DNA from: Casuarius casuarius
Lineage: Eukaryota; Chordata; Aves; Casuariiformes; Casuariidae
Length of the DNA: 64,000 nt
Reading direction: 5' to 3'
NCBI GenBank assembly: GCA_003342895.1
Contig: PTFA01000087.1
Coordinates: 1,078,708-1,142,707, forward strand
Shown here: piece by piece, positions 40,431-49,175 of the stretch
Numbering within the stretch: position 1 is the stretch's first letter
Layout: each line of letters begins with the position of its first letter
Notes under the pieces: model-generated
The model's database searches: none
What the model saw: the letters and a program-made list of their open reading frames with translations, nothing else
What the model was told of the DNA's origin: nothing
Position numbers and translations under genes: made by a program

Positions 40431-42420
40431 TGTGAGAAATCTGGTTAGTTGATGATTTGCTGCTTCTCTTTCCTTCCAACTCTGGAGGGATGGATGTTAT
40501 TTGGAATCAAAGATTTTCTGGCAGGAGATGGGGAAAGGAGTGGGTGGAAGGATTTGTCTGCATTGAAGGAGGATCACTAGATGTCAGACCATCAATGGAG
40601 AAATGCTGAAGAATCTTAAATGCTTGCCTCATCTGCAGGCACCCAACATTGCTATACCATTGTACTTCCAGAACCATCTGAGGGAGTAGGATCAGACTGG
40701 ATAAAGTATGTGAGTTGAGCAGCAGCAGGGGGGGNATTGAAAGGGTGCTGAAAAAAACACAAAAGAAAACAGAATGAGGCAGAAAGTTCCAGGCAAGGAA
40801 CAACAGCTTGAGCAATCCAGCTAAACAGAGGTTGCCAAAATTCAGCTGAGGTCTTTGCCATGGTTGGTATGGTAAGTTCTTTCTTCATACAATAAATCTC
40901 CAAAGGGATCGAATTGCCTTCTGATGTTGTTCTCATCTAACAATGTGTCATTAATACAATAGTCCTCTCAGCCTTGAAATGCATGATGAAGAAGGGATGA
41001 AAGGAGAATAAATCCTGCTCCCGTGGCACAAGTTTCACAGAGTAAATAAAGGAAATGGAAGCATAGCCCTCTTGCAACNGCATGGAATAGGTAACCTATG
41101 AACTTGGGAACAGTGAATAATTTGCAGCTCTGGTGAAGGAATTGTTGGGAGATGGTGCTCCAGGTAATGAGACAGAGAGGATGCCAAAGACTGGGAAAAG
41201 AACCCAGAAGATCAGCTCTTCAGATGAGTGTTGCAGCCTCCTATGTATTTTAGGACGTTGACATTTCACCACGCTGCATATCCCTTCCTTCCTATAATAA
41301 GCATGTCTGTTAGGAAACTCATGAGTTCCTGATTCATTTCTCCTCTTCTGAAAGACTTTTCACCAAAGAAAAGAATTGGCTACATCTCCCAGTCTCGACT
41401 GAGACAATCATTGTCTCTAATCCCCAGTAAATTTGATTTTGTGAAGAGGAAAAAGCTTACTTCCATAAAATAATTCCAGTTCTCTAAAGCACCTTCTCAG
41501 TTAAGATGGAGAGATGATCTTAAAAAGGGTAAGCAACAGACTGTAAGCTGGATATAGCTAGGAAATACAGGACACTATACTTCTTGCCTAGACTAGCTAA
41601 TCTTCAGCTTCTCGATGTGGCTTGAAACTCTGTTCTTTTTTCTTCTTACCTGGCTCCTAAGTTTTATTGCCATTGGTTTTCCCGTGTGCATTACGTGTCC
41701 TTTGCTCTTGTAGGAAAGCTAATCCTGGTTTGTACAAAAATGAACTTCCATAGTACCCATAGTTTCCATTCACCTCAAGCAGTTTCCCAGGGCAGCCTCT
41801 GCTGAGCAGCTGCTCCCCTTTGTTAGGCTGTCCATGACCTTATTATCTTCAGACACTTTTTCTTGCCAATTTGGGAAGAGGAATTCAAAGTGTAGGGAAC
41901 TTGCAGTGAAGCCATTGGTTGTCTTTACAAATCACTGTCCAATACTTTAATCCTCCACAGGTTTGTAACACTCCTTGTAAGAAAGACAGGGAGCATATCA
42001 CACAAAGATACAGGGGAATTGTNTTTTCTAAGGCAATTATAATAGAAATTAGGCATTATCAGGAGGCAGGTACATGCCTTGTTCTCCTCTGCAGCTCTGC
42101 AAGTCTTCTCCTGAAATCAGTAATGGTATCTGGTAAGGGAGGAACATTATGAGTTCATGGAGGGGTTTAAAGTCTGGGATTTGACTGCTAGATGTTGGAT
42201 TCCTGGCTACATGTAATTAGATACATTGGAACAAGGACTTTCAGGAGGTTTGTGTTCTTGATGCGATGATTGGTCAGGAGTCTCTGTATGCAGCAAAGTA
42301 TCATTACAAAAAGTGTCATTTATTAGTCTTTTATTGATGCTGTGCTGTGCATTTTTAGGCAATCCTAAAAGATAGGTCAATATGTCAAAAACATTTTTGN
42401 AATAACTTTTTGCAGAAAAA

Positions 42421-42535
42421 GGGTCTGATTTTGAAACACTTGTGCACATAAGTAACTTTATTACCAGGGGCTATCAAATTGATTCACATGCATAAAGCTT
42501 TTCATGTGCAGAAATATTTGTAAAATTGGCCTCTT
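42421..42535. repeat. Palindromic dispersed repeat, relative of the one at 11390
   Basis: The strings cacttgtgcacataagtaac and, on the other side, cacatgcataaagcttttc are the inward-facing ends of the same palindromic family, here with a decayed centre (accaggggctatcaaattga). It starts with gggtctgattttgaaa and ends with aaaattggcc. Confidence 0.6.
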
Positions 42536-43524
42536 GGTCCTTATTCATCTGAACAATTTTATACGTTTATATTTCACTGTAGAATACGCTCCTTTACTCT
42601 GTGATTGCAGAGTATTTTTGTATGTAAAATTCCTCATCTAGTGCAAGGAGAGAAGAAGGACTTCCAGAGGATTTCTGATGTTCCGAAAGAATCTATGAGC
42701 AAGGATAATCTTTCCAGGGGTCAATGAAAAATGTGTTTAACCACATGACATGTTACACTGCATATAACAGGACTTTTTTTTGTTAGCACTGACAGTAAAT
42801 TTCCATGCTTAAACAGACCCCTTTGCTACACTGCCAGCTGCTCTGCTTCGTCTCCCATTCCTTCTGCAGCGTCCAGCTAAACTGCAAGCATCCCTTATGC
42901 AGAGGCATGGGTGGAAGGGAAGCTCTCCGAGCGCTCTTGCCCCTCCAGCAAGCTGGATGACTTTTGCCATGATAATCTCCAAGTAAATTGCATAAAGCTG
43001 TTAACATTTTTATAGGTGACTGCATAACATTATTGCATAAATGTATTTGACAGATTAATGTATTTTACGCAATTTCCGAGAAAAGTAGTATAAGCAGTAT
43101 CAATAAATGAAAAGCAATGTACTTCATTATATTTTCTAATTTATATCAACATTTCCTGCATATTGAAATCTGTGACCCATCATAGCTTTGCAGACATATA
43201 AACCAATTCTTGAATAGCAGAGAGATTGAAACAAATTTCAAAACTTTTCCTGTTGGCATCTTGCTGATGCAGGAAGGACAACACAATAACCCTAACCCCT
43301 TGCAGGTGTTTTCATAAAGTTGTATGCTTTATGAAATTGGAAGTTAGGCTAACAGTAATTGCTATTTTTATTTTGATGAATAAGTAACCATTTTATGGTT
43401 CTGAGAATAAGACTTTGCTCTTGTTATTGCACTACCAATGAAATACGCATTAAAACAAATCAGCCAGCAGAATGTCAATGAATTAACAACTAATAAATAA
43501 ATAAATCATACTTCACTAGTTTAG

Positions 43525-43610
43525 TCAGGGCCTCATTCTAATCTCACAGAAGTTTTGCACTGATATAACCAGAGATTAAAAAAGTAAGTTTTCCAATTTA
43601 CTTCAGGCTT
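43525..43610. repeat. Decayed 'gggcctcattctcctctcac' repeat end
   Basis: The sequence gtcagggcctcattctaatc, then tcacagaagttttgcactga, then tataaccagagattaaaaaag follows the family 'gggcctgattctcctctcacttgcaccggtgtaaatcaggag' over its first half only. Confidence 0.5.
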
Positions 43611-43689
43611 CTCTTTTTCAAAACGTATTTCAAATGGTTACTTGGCTTGTTTAGAGTAATTGTAAACATATGAGTAGACTGATTTGACT

Positions 43690-43885
43690 ACTTATAAGCC
43701 TGCTCTACTCATGTACCTCACTACAGATGTCAGATCTTATCAGATATNTATATACCTTTCAAAGCCTTACTTTTGTTGGGTCATGCACAAGCAAATACTT
43801 TTGTACATAACACATGAGAAGTTACACTGATTTCACATTGAAACATTTTCATACGCCTAAGTATCTGCAGGATTGACCTATTTGT
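43690..43885. repeat. Decayed palindromic repeat ending in 'ctgcaggattga'
   Basis: The sequence tactcatgtacctcactaca at the left, then cacatgagaagttacactga, then cattttcatacgcctaagta and tctgcaggattgacct at the right resembles the 'actcacatgcttaa...taagt..tgcaggatcgggg' family. It carries an n at 43748 and is diverged. Confidence 0.45.
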
Positions 43886-44847
43886 CCTTACTCNTTTAAG
43901 TAGAGTTTGTTAAAATCCCCTATACAGCTAAGACACTTTATTGACTGAGAATTAAACATCCCCTGCAAATATTTTTAATCCGCAGACCAAGTATGCTGAC
44001 ACTAGAAAGTGAACCCACTTAGAAATTATCTTCAGAGAAAGAATGAAACTAGTTTCTTGTGTTTACCTGTTTAAGCTATGTGCATACACTAAATAAATGC
44101 TGAAATTGTAGTCAGTTACAATAAGAAATGCTACTATCATGAGTAAGAGTCTTCTAAAATATTCTGAGGCTAGTGTTTAATTGTAAGGTTAAACAAAAAT
44201 TTTCAATTCCATGTTTAAGATCTTTATTCTTAATTTGCCAACCTGAGAATATTTCACCATGAACCTATGTATGACTTTAATACAATAACTTATGCCATGT
44301 TTGGGCATTGTTTATAATTGAGAAGTTTAATGAAAGCTGGATATAATGTTTTGGACTTCCTGCATGTTATAACTCAAAACAGCTTTAATTACAGTATATT
44401 TGATGTGAGTTGGCTTTGGTGTGTATNGGCATCTTTAATTAGTTTTGAGATGAATTTAATTAGCTATTAAAATTGACATCCAAGCACATCTGGAGCACAG
44501 AGGTGTTTTAAATACTGACTAATCATTTAGGGTTAGTTTCAACCTCATGTTCTAGTGCAGTTTAAATAAAATGTCTGTGTGCAATCACTGCAGGAATGTG
44601 AATATCTATGCATTAAAGTTCTCATCCCCATCACTCTATCATCTAACTGCTTGTCTAAGATGTGCCCTTAATTTTCAATGTCATCAATAACATTATTCTG
44701 AACATTATCTTTGGCTTCTAATGCCACTCCGGCCATGCATCAACAAGACAGTAAATCTAACTGTAGGGCTCCTATTACGGCATCAAAAATGCTGCAGCTA
44801 CATGGCAAAACTTGGTATAAATTTGTGCTGCTGGTTCAAATGTATTT

Positions 44848-44892
44848 AAAAATTGACAACAGTCAATTTTTGACAGTCAAAAATTGACAACA
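44848..44892 (+). repeat. Direct plus inverted repeat cluster (aaaaattgac)
   Basis: aaaaattgacaaca occurs at 44848-44861 and again at 44879-44892. Between them lies gtcaattttt (44862-44871), the exact inverted copy of aaaaattgac. The strand can fold as either of two alternative hairpins. Confidence 0.95.
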
Positions 44893-45997
44893 CTTCATGC
44901 TCAATCAGGTAATATCTGCCCATATGACCTGAAGCTAAGTCACATATTATTTTGGAACAAAAGTGACATAATGGTGATGTGTTTCCATCCACCCCTGATC
45001 TAGATCACATTTGTGTTGCTGGGTGACTTGGTGGTACCTGGGTGACTGACAGTCAAGGCATTATGGCTTGATTTCACTTCAGTGGAGTGTCCACTCACAT
45101 CAACTCTTCTGTGTTGGTTTAAAGCCTTGCTGCCTTTATTTAGTAACTAATGGGAGACCATAATTCCATATTACTATTCCTCAGCAGCAGCTTCCTGTAC
45201 CTGGGACTTGTGCCCAGCCGTCTCAGACTTCCCAGCCCTTTCCTGTTCAGCTATTGAACACTTCAACACAGTTCGTGTTCCCACATTCCTAATTAGACCT
45301 GTGAAATGATGGAGATCTGGAAGCAGCTTCCTCACACAAACTTTAGTTCCAATAAAAAAAGCCTTTGCTTTTGCTTTTTTTGTGGCTAAGCCAGCGCCTG
45401 CAGGATGGTTGCCTGCAGCGCCCAGGTTTCCATCTGGCGTCTCGATGCTGGCATGGAAATGGGCATTCAGGCCGCCCAGGCCGTCCCCGCCACACGTTGC
45501 CCTGCTTTCCATTGCTGTGACTCTCCTAAATGGGAGCTAGCTGGAAAATGGGGAGCTGGGTGGGTGCTGGCAGCCCAGCCCTCGGGCCCAGGAAGCGGAC
45601 TATAGACTTTAGAGCCACGACTCTTCTCGTGGCGCCCAGGGTGGACGCGGGCCTCGCGCACATGCTGTTCCTTACAGCAGGAGACGCAAGTGGCCCCTTC
45701 CCGGCTTGCTGAAGTGGTCACTGTTAAAAAATCACTGCCTGGCAGCTCCTTACACACCTCGGGGCAGAGGAAGTAAAGGAGAGCAGGGCAGGGAAGACAA
45801 GGCTAAAGGAGGAAAGTGAGCGAGAGGAGTAAGGGAAGGGGCACGAGTGAGGGAGAAAATAGCGGGGGAGGAGGGAGGGAGAGAGGGAAGAAACTGTGAG
45901 AAACTTCCCCCCTCCGCCGCCCAGTATCGGGAGACTCCGCGCTGCGCCCAGCTCGGCCGCGCCGAGGGGCCAGAGCGGAGGGTGGGGAGGGTGGGTG

Positions 45998-46452
45998 NNN
46001 NNNNNNNNNNNNNNNNNNNNNNNNNNNNNNNNNNNNNNNNNNNNNNNNNNNNNNNNNNNNNNNNNNNNNNNNNNNNNNNNNNNNNNNNNNNNNNNNNNNN
46101 NNNNNNNNNNNNNNNNNNNNNNNNNNNNNNNNNNNNNNNNNNNNNNNNNNNNNNNNNNNNNNNNNNNNNNNNNNNNNNNNNNNNNNNNNNNNNNNNNNNN
46201 NNNNNNNNNNNNNNNNNNNNNNNNNNNNNNNNNNNNNNNNNNNNNNNNNNNNNNNNNNNNNNNNNNNNNNNNNNNNNNNNNNNNNNNNNNNNNNNNNNNN
46301 NNNNNNNNNNNNNNNNNNNNNNNNNNNNNNNNNNNNNNNNNNNNNNNNNNNNNNNNNNNNNNNNNNNNNNNNNNNNNNNNNNNNNNNNNNNNNNNNNNNN
46401 NNNNNNNNNNNNNNNNNNNNNNNNNNNNNNNNNNNNNNNNNNNNNNNNNNNN
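45998..46452. other. Assembly gap (455 n) in PHF21B promoter island
   Basis: A run of n's lies between gtgggtg and ggggccccccccgg, within the promoter CpG island. The missing piece probably includes transcription start sites and part of the 5' UTR. The run length may be an estimate. Confidence 0.99.
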
Positions 46453-46566
46453 GGGGCCCCCCCCGGTAGTTTGGCGGAAAGTGAGTGATGAGTCCGTGTC
46501 CCCAGCAAAGAGGCAAAGAACTTGCTTTGCAGCCTGAGTAGTTGTTTCTTTCGATTGTTGTTGTCG

Positions 46567-46851
46567 CTTTTTTTTCATTACTATTATTATTGCTTTTTTT
46601 CTTTTTCCTTTTTTTTTATTTCCTTCCTGGCCTTTCTTTCTTTCTTTCCTTCCTTTTTTTCTTTTTTTTTTTTTTTTTTTCCCCGTGGAGGGAGGGGTGG
46701 CTGCCTGGCTGGTCGGTTGCAAAAAGAGAGAAAAAAAGCCAAAAAAAAGGAAAAAAAAGAAAAGGAGGCAAAAAAAGCAAGCCAAACAAAACAAAACAAA
46801 ACAAAAAAGCCAAACCAAACAAACAAACAAACAAAAAAAAACTTCATTCGG
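46567..46851 (+). other. Opposed T-rich and A-rich tracts in predicted PHF21B 5' UTR
   Basis: A pyrimidine tract (46567-46684, T runs and tttc/ttcc units) is followed by about 36 nt of GC-rich sequence. Then comes an adenine/purine tract (46721-46851) with aaaac and caaa pentamer and tetramer arrays. The two tracts are roughly complementary, so the RNA could form a long U:A-rich stem. It lies within 330 nt upstream of the initiator ATG, so it is probably transcribed unless transcription starts further downstream. Confidence 0.6.
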
Positions 46852-46891
46852 ATCTGAAAGTGGCAGGAAAAGTGCCTGGCAAGTTGCAGGG

Positions 46892-46945
46892 ATGGAGCTA
46901 CACAGCTTGCAAGAGGCGTTAAAAGTGGAAATCCAATGTCATCAG
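46892..46945 (+). CDS. PHF21B: PHF21B coding exon 1 (initiator exon, 18 codons)
   Basis: This exon encodes the N-terminus of PHD finger protein 21B, a nuclear chromatin-associated paralogue of PHF21A (BHC80), which works with the LSD1/CoREST histone demethylase complex. The translation is MELHSLQEALKVEIQCHQ. From memory, this is very close to the start of PHF21A and aligns with the start of human PHF21B. The ATG has G at -3 and G at +4, a good initiation context, and no ATG precedes it in frame in the open stretch back to about 46685. The exon ends in CAG followed by the donor gtaaaa, in phase 0. Exons 2 and 3 follow downstream in the same phase with PHF21-family sequence, which makes the assignment firm. 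The segment looks helical, the start of the family's N-terminal coiled coil. The PHD finger is not in this window. PHF21A is the alternative, rejected because of exon 3. Confidence 0.92.
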
Positions 46946-47116
46946 GTAAAAAAAAATAAAATAATAAAATGATCATAAAATAAAAAAAAAATGTTCTTTC
47001 TATCCCCGGCGCTTTTTAGAGGGAGAGGGAAATCGGAAGGGAGCCAGTGTTGCATGCTTACCAAGTAGCGATTGCTTCTTGTCGCAGGGGCTATCGATCC
47101 GGGGAGCGGGGGGAGC

Positions 47117-47161
47117 GGGGCCGGGGCCGGGGGCGGCGGGGCCGGGGCCGGGGCCGGGGCT
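47117..47161 (+). repeat. GGGGCC-type hexanucleotide repeat in PHF21B intron 1
   Basis: Two tandem ggggcc units at 47117-47128 are followed by an interruption (gggggcggc). Three more units occupy 47138-47155, ending in a ggggct variant. The orientation is G-rich on the transcribed (sense) strand. The whole 47091-47190 segment is extremely GC-rich. Runs of four or more G's at short spacing would be expected to favour G-quadruplexes. Confidence 0.9.
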
Positions 47162-47246
47162 CCCCGCGGGCCCCTCCCGGCCCCCCGCGGCAATGGCGAG
47201 CACTTCGCCAAAGTAGTTTTGCGGATTGTTTGGCTGAGTTTTTTTT

Positions 47247-47291
47247 TGTGTGTGTGTCTGTGTGTGTGTCTGTGTGTGTGTGTGTGTGTGT
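47247..47291 (+). repeat. (TG)n microsatellite, intron 1, first array
   Basis: About 45 nt of TG dinucleotides, interrupted by two tc changes, lie immediately after a T run in PHF21B intron 1. The intron RNA would carry a UG repeat. Confidence 0.95.
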
Positions 47292-47328
47292 TGTGGAGAT
47301 CCGGAGAGTTAACATTGCGGTCGGTGCT

Positions 47329-47347
47329 TGTGTGAGTGTGTGCAAGT

Positions 47348-47379
<32 letters not shown>
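47329..47379 (+). repeat. (TG)n microsatellite, intron 1, second array
   Basis: This is a second TG-rich array about 40 nt after the first. It has interruptions (gag, caag) in its first half and a nearly pure TG run in its second half. It lies about 190 nt upstream of exon 2. Confidence 0.95.
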
Positions 47380-47569
47380 TGGAGAGATTAGGACGAGACC
47401 TGAATATTTATGAGCTTTGCTTGAAACTGACTCGCAGTGTTTACTTGCCTCTTTGTTCCTTACCCCCCTCCCTCCCCCGTCCACACACATCCATACATTT
47501 AAAAAAATCCATTAAACTTGAAACAGTTTCTAATTCCTCCTTTTTGGGGGGGTGTTTTTTTTTTTATAG

Positions 47570-47602
47570 AAACTAGTTGCACAGATGAAGCAAGATCCAC
47601 AG
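47570..47602 (+). CDS. PHF21B: PHF21B coding exon 2 (33-nt microexon, 11 codons)
   Basis: This microexon encodes KLVAQMKQDPQ. That is the segment which, as I recall it, directly follows the first 18 residues in PHF21A. It is preceded by a T-rich tract and a tatag acceptor and followed by the donor gtaaat. It is 33 nt long and phase 0 at both ends, so including or skipping it keeps the frame. Intron 1 is 624 nt and intron 2 is 283 nt. My recollection of human PHF21B goes straight from the exon 1 segment (ending in HQ) to NGDLKKQ, without these 11 residues. The exon may therefore be ancestral and lost or skipped in mammals. The intact splice sites and exact family match argue that it is functional, but usage in transcripts is not shown. 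Confidence 0.86.
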
Positions 47603-47885
47603 GTAAATGCAGATCCTTTTTTTTCTCTTCTTCAGTATTTTATCCCTGCTGTAATAAGCGCAGTTGTGTTGGGACAGCAGGATGAGAAACTTTATCAGTA
47701 AGAGATCTCANTTTGTAGTCTGCACGGAGCTTTCTTACTAAAGAGGGTGTTTTGTGTGTGCATGCTTTTGTACGGCTTCGGTGGAACGGTTTTGCCTTTG
47801 AACAATTTCTAGATCGCAAGTTTATTCATTACAGGGGTTAGTTTACACTTTGCCTTTAATATGCATCTTATTGCCGTTTTTGCAG

Positions 47886-47951
47886 AACGGGGATCTTAAG
47901 AAACAAATCCATGAAAGGCAATCAAGAATAGCAGCTCTTAATGAAAAACAA
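47886..47951 (+). CDS. PHF21B: PHF21B coding exon 3 (22 codons)
   Basis: This exon encodes NGDLKKQIHERQ followed by SRIAALNEKQ. It identifies the gene as PHF21B: as I recall, human PHF21B has NGDLKKQLHERQ then PRIAALSDKQ here, whereas PHF21A has NADLKKQLHELQ then AKITALSEKQ. The acceptor is ttttgcag and the donor is the strong gtaagg. Both boundaries are phase 0 and the exon is 66 nt. The heptad-like spacing of L, I and A with charged residues between fits continuation of the N-terminal coiled coil. The frame continues into intron 3 for some codons before a stop, but the donor and family alignment end the exon here. The next coding exon (ALGTITAV... in human) was not found before 64000, so intron 3 exceeds 16 kb. 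Confidence 0.92.
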
Positions 47952-48564
47952 GTAAGGAACAGATCGATTCAGTTGTGTTTGGTTTTTCTTCTTGTTTTTA
48001 CAATGCACTTTCTAAACATCCGAAAAGTGTCTGCGTTAGCTGAAAAATACCGACAGCGGAGGATATAACATCCATTTTCCTAAGCGTAAAGTGAGAAAAT
48101 GCATGTTTTCAAAATGAGGTCGGATTCTTAGATGTCTTGCTGGGGGAAAGAATGATTTTAGTACTAGCAGTAAAAAGATAAGCAGTAGTTAAAACGTAAA
48201 AAAAAAAAAAAAATGAGGCGTCCATTTTGAGTTGGTCGACATGTTTTAGGAATATGGAAAATTCTCCTATCTTGGGCTACTTTGTGCACTTCCGCGTAAT
48301 GTGCAGAGCAAGAGTTGGGAACAAGGAGGCTGGAGCCCAGTTTGGAGCCATTTCTGCTTTCGATTACAAAACTGATTTTTATTGATCACTTTATTTTATT
48401 TCTTTTCTTCTTTCTTTCTTTCTTTTTTTTTTCTTCCCCACTTGCCTTTCTCTTCCCTTGGTCTGATCTGACGTGTTAGCTTTTGATTCGAGTTCACTTA
48501 GGCACTTTCACTTTTTTCCCCCCTTCCCCAAAATACGGATAAAAGCAGATTAACCTGTTTCAGT

Positions 48565-49175
48565 TGCGGGAGGGGGGGTGGGGGGGGGAAGACGGAGGAG
48601 GGGAACAAAACAAACCAGAAACCTCCCTTCCCAGCTCCCCCTCCGTCTCCCCCCACGCCCTCCCCAAACTTTCTCCGTGCCGAGTGACCCCCGCGTACGC
48701 GGCTCCGCGTGTGACCCGCCCCCGCCACGGCGGCGGCAGGGAGCGAAGTTGCCGGGTGCGCGGGGGGCGGCGGGGGCGTTCAGCACCGCGGACAGCGGCG
48801 GTCGCCGCGCACTCGCACTCACACTCCCCAAACTGTCCCCCCCCACCACCACCACCACCACTTTTAGGACTTCCTCATGCATCTAGGGCAGTAGCGGCAG
48901 TTGACAAAGCGGGATTGAGCTCCCTCCCCAGGGGTGCTCCCCCGTGATGTCCCCCCCTTCCCCCCGGCCCCGCGGAGCAGCGCGGAGCTGGCCGGCCCCG
49001 CGGCGGCGGCGGGATGGGTGGCGGTTCCTGCGGAATGCAGCGGCCCCTTCAGCACCACGGGCGCGGACAGCGCCCGCGGCGGGCCGGACGCCGCCGCCCC
49101 CCGCTGCCCCCGGCGCGGAGCCAGCCCCGGGGCTGCAGCCCGGGGGGAGGGACGGGGCTGGGGGAGGGGGGGCGA
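48565..49175. promoter_or_regulatory. Intronic CpG island in PHF21B intron 3
   Basis: This is a dense GC-rich block with many CpGs (gtgacccccgcgtacgcgg, cggcggcaggg, gcgcggacagcgcccgcgg), starting about 610 nt after exon 3. It includes cac(n) and poly-C stretches near 48838-48861. A short TATA-like string (atatataat) lies just downstream near 49237-49245. It may be an alternative promoter, or simply the 3' part of a broad promoter-associated island. Open frames seen through it look like composition artefacts of GC-rich DNA. Confidence 0.6.

Larger units (their letters stand above)
28507..45399. other. Intergenic DNA upstream of PHF21B, no supported gene
   Basis: AT-rich sequence with the CR1 copy, palindromic repeat relics and microsatellites listed separately. 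Open frames are short and show no family similarity. The last 200 nt grade into the PHF21B promoter island. Confidence 0.7.
45400..46891 (+). promoter_or_regulatory. PHF21B promoter CpG island and 5' UTR region
   Basis: GC-rich, CpG-containing sequence begins near 45400 (tggcgtctcgatgctggc, ccacgttgccc, gtggacgcgggcctcgcgcac). It continues through a purine-rich stretch at 45770-45900 into very GC-rich sequence at 45905-45997, which runs into the gap. After the gap come ggggccccccccgg, a long T-rich tract, a short GC-rich stretch and an A-rich tract, then the exon 1 ATG. Position immediately 5' of a validated initiator exon makes this the likely promoter. I see no convincing TATA box, as is usual for CpG-island promoters. 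Confidence 0.72.

Noticed and set aside
45174..45512. 112-codon minus-strand open frame at the left edge of the PHF21B island
   Set aside because: No family similarity, no exon boundaries in keeping with a spliced gene, and it lies in GC-rising DNA where stops are rare. A divergent non-coding RNA is possible but not shown.
45724..46830. Long open frames (over 200 codons) across 45724-46830 on both strands
   Set aside because: Their length comes from the 455-n gap being translated as X. The rest is low-complexity (poly-F, poly-K) or GC-rich composition artefact.
46892..47951. The three exons as PHF21A rather than PHF21B
   Set aside because: Exons 1 and 2 resemble PHF21A closely, but exon 3 has G after N, ER in the HERQ motif and RIAAL, all PHF21B-type. 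PHF21A-type residues (NADL, HELQ, KITAL) are absent. No PHF21A-like next exon (KRVVEQLRK) was found.
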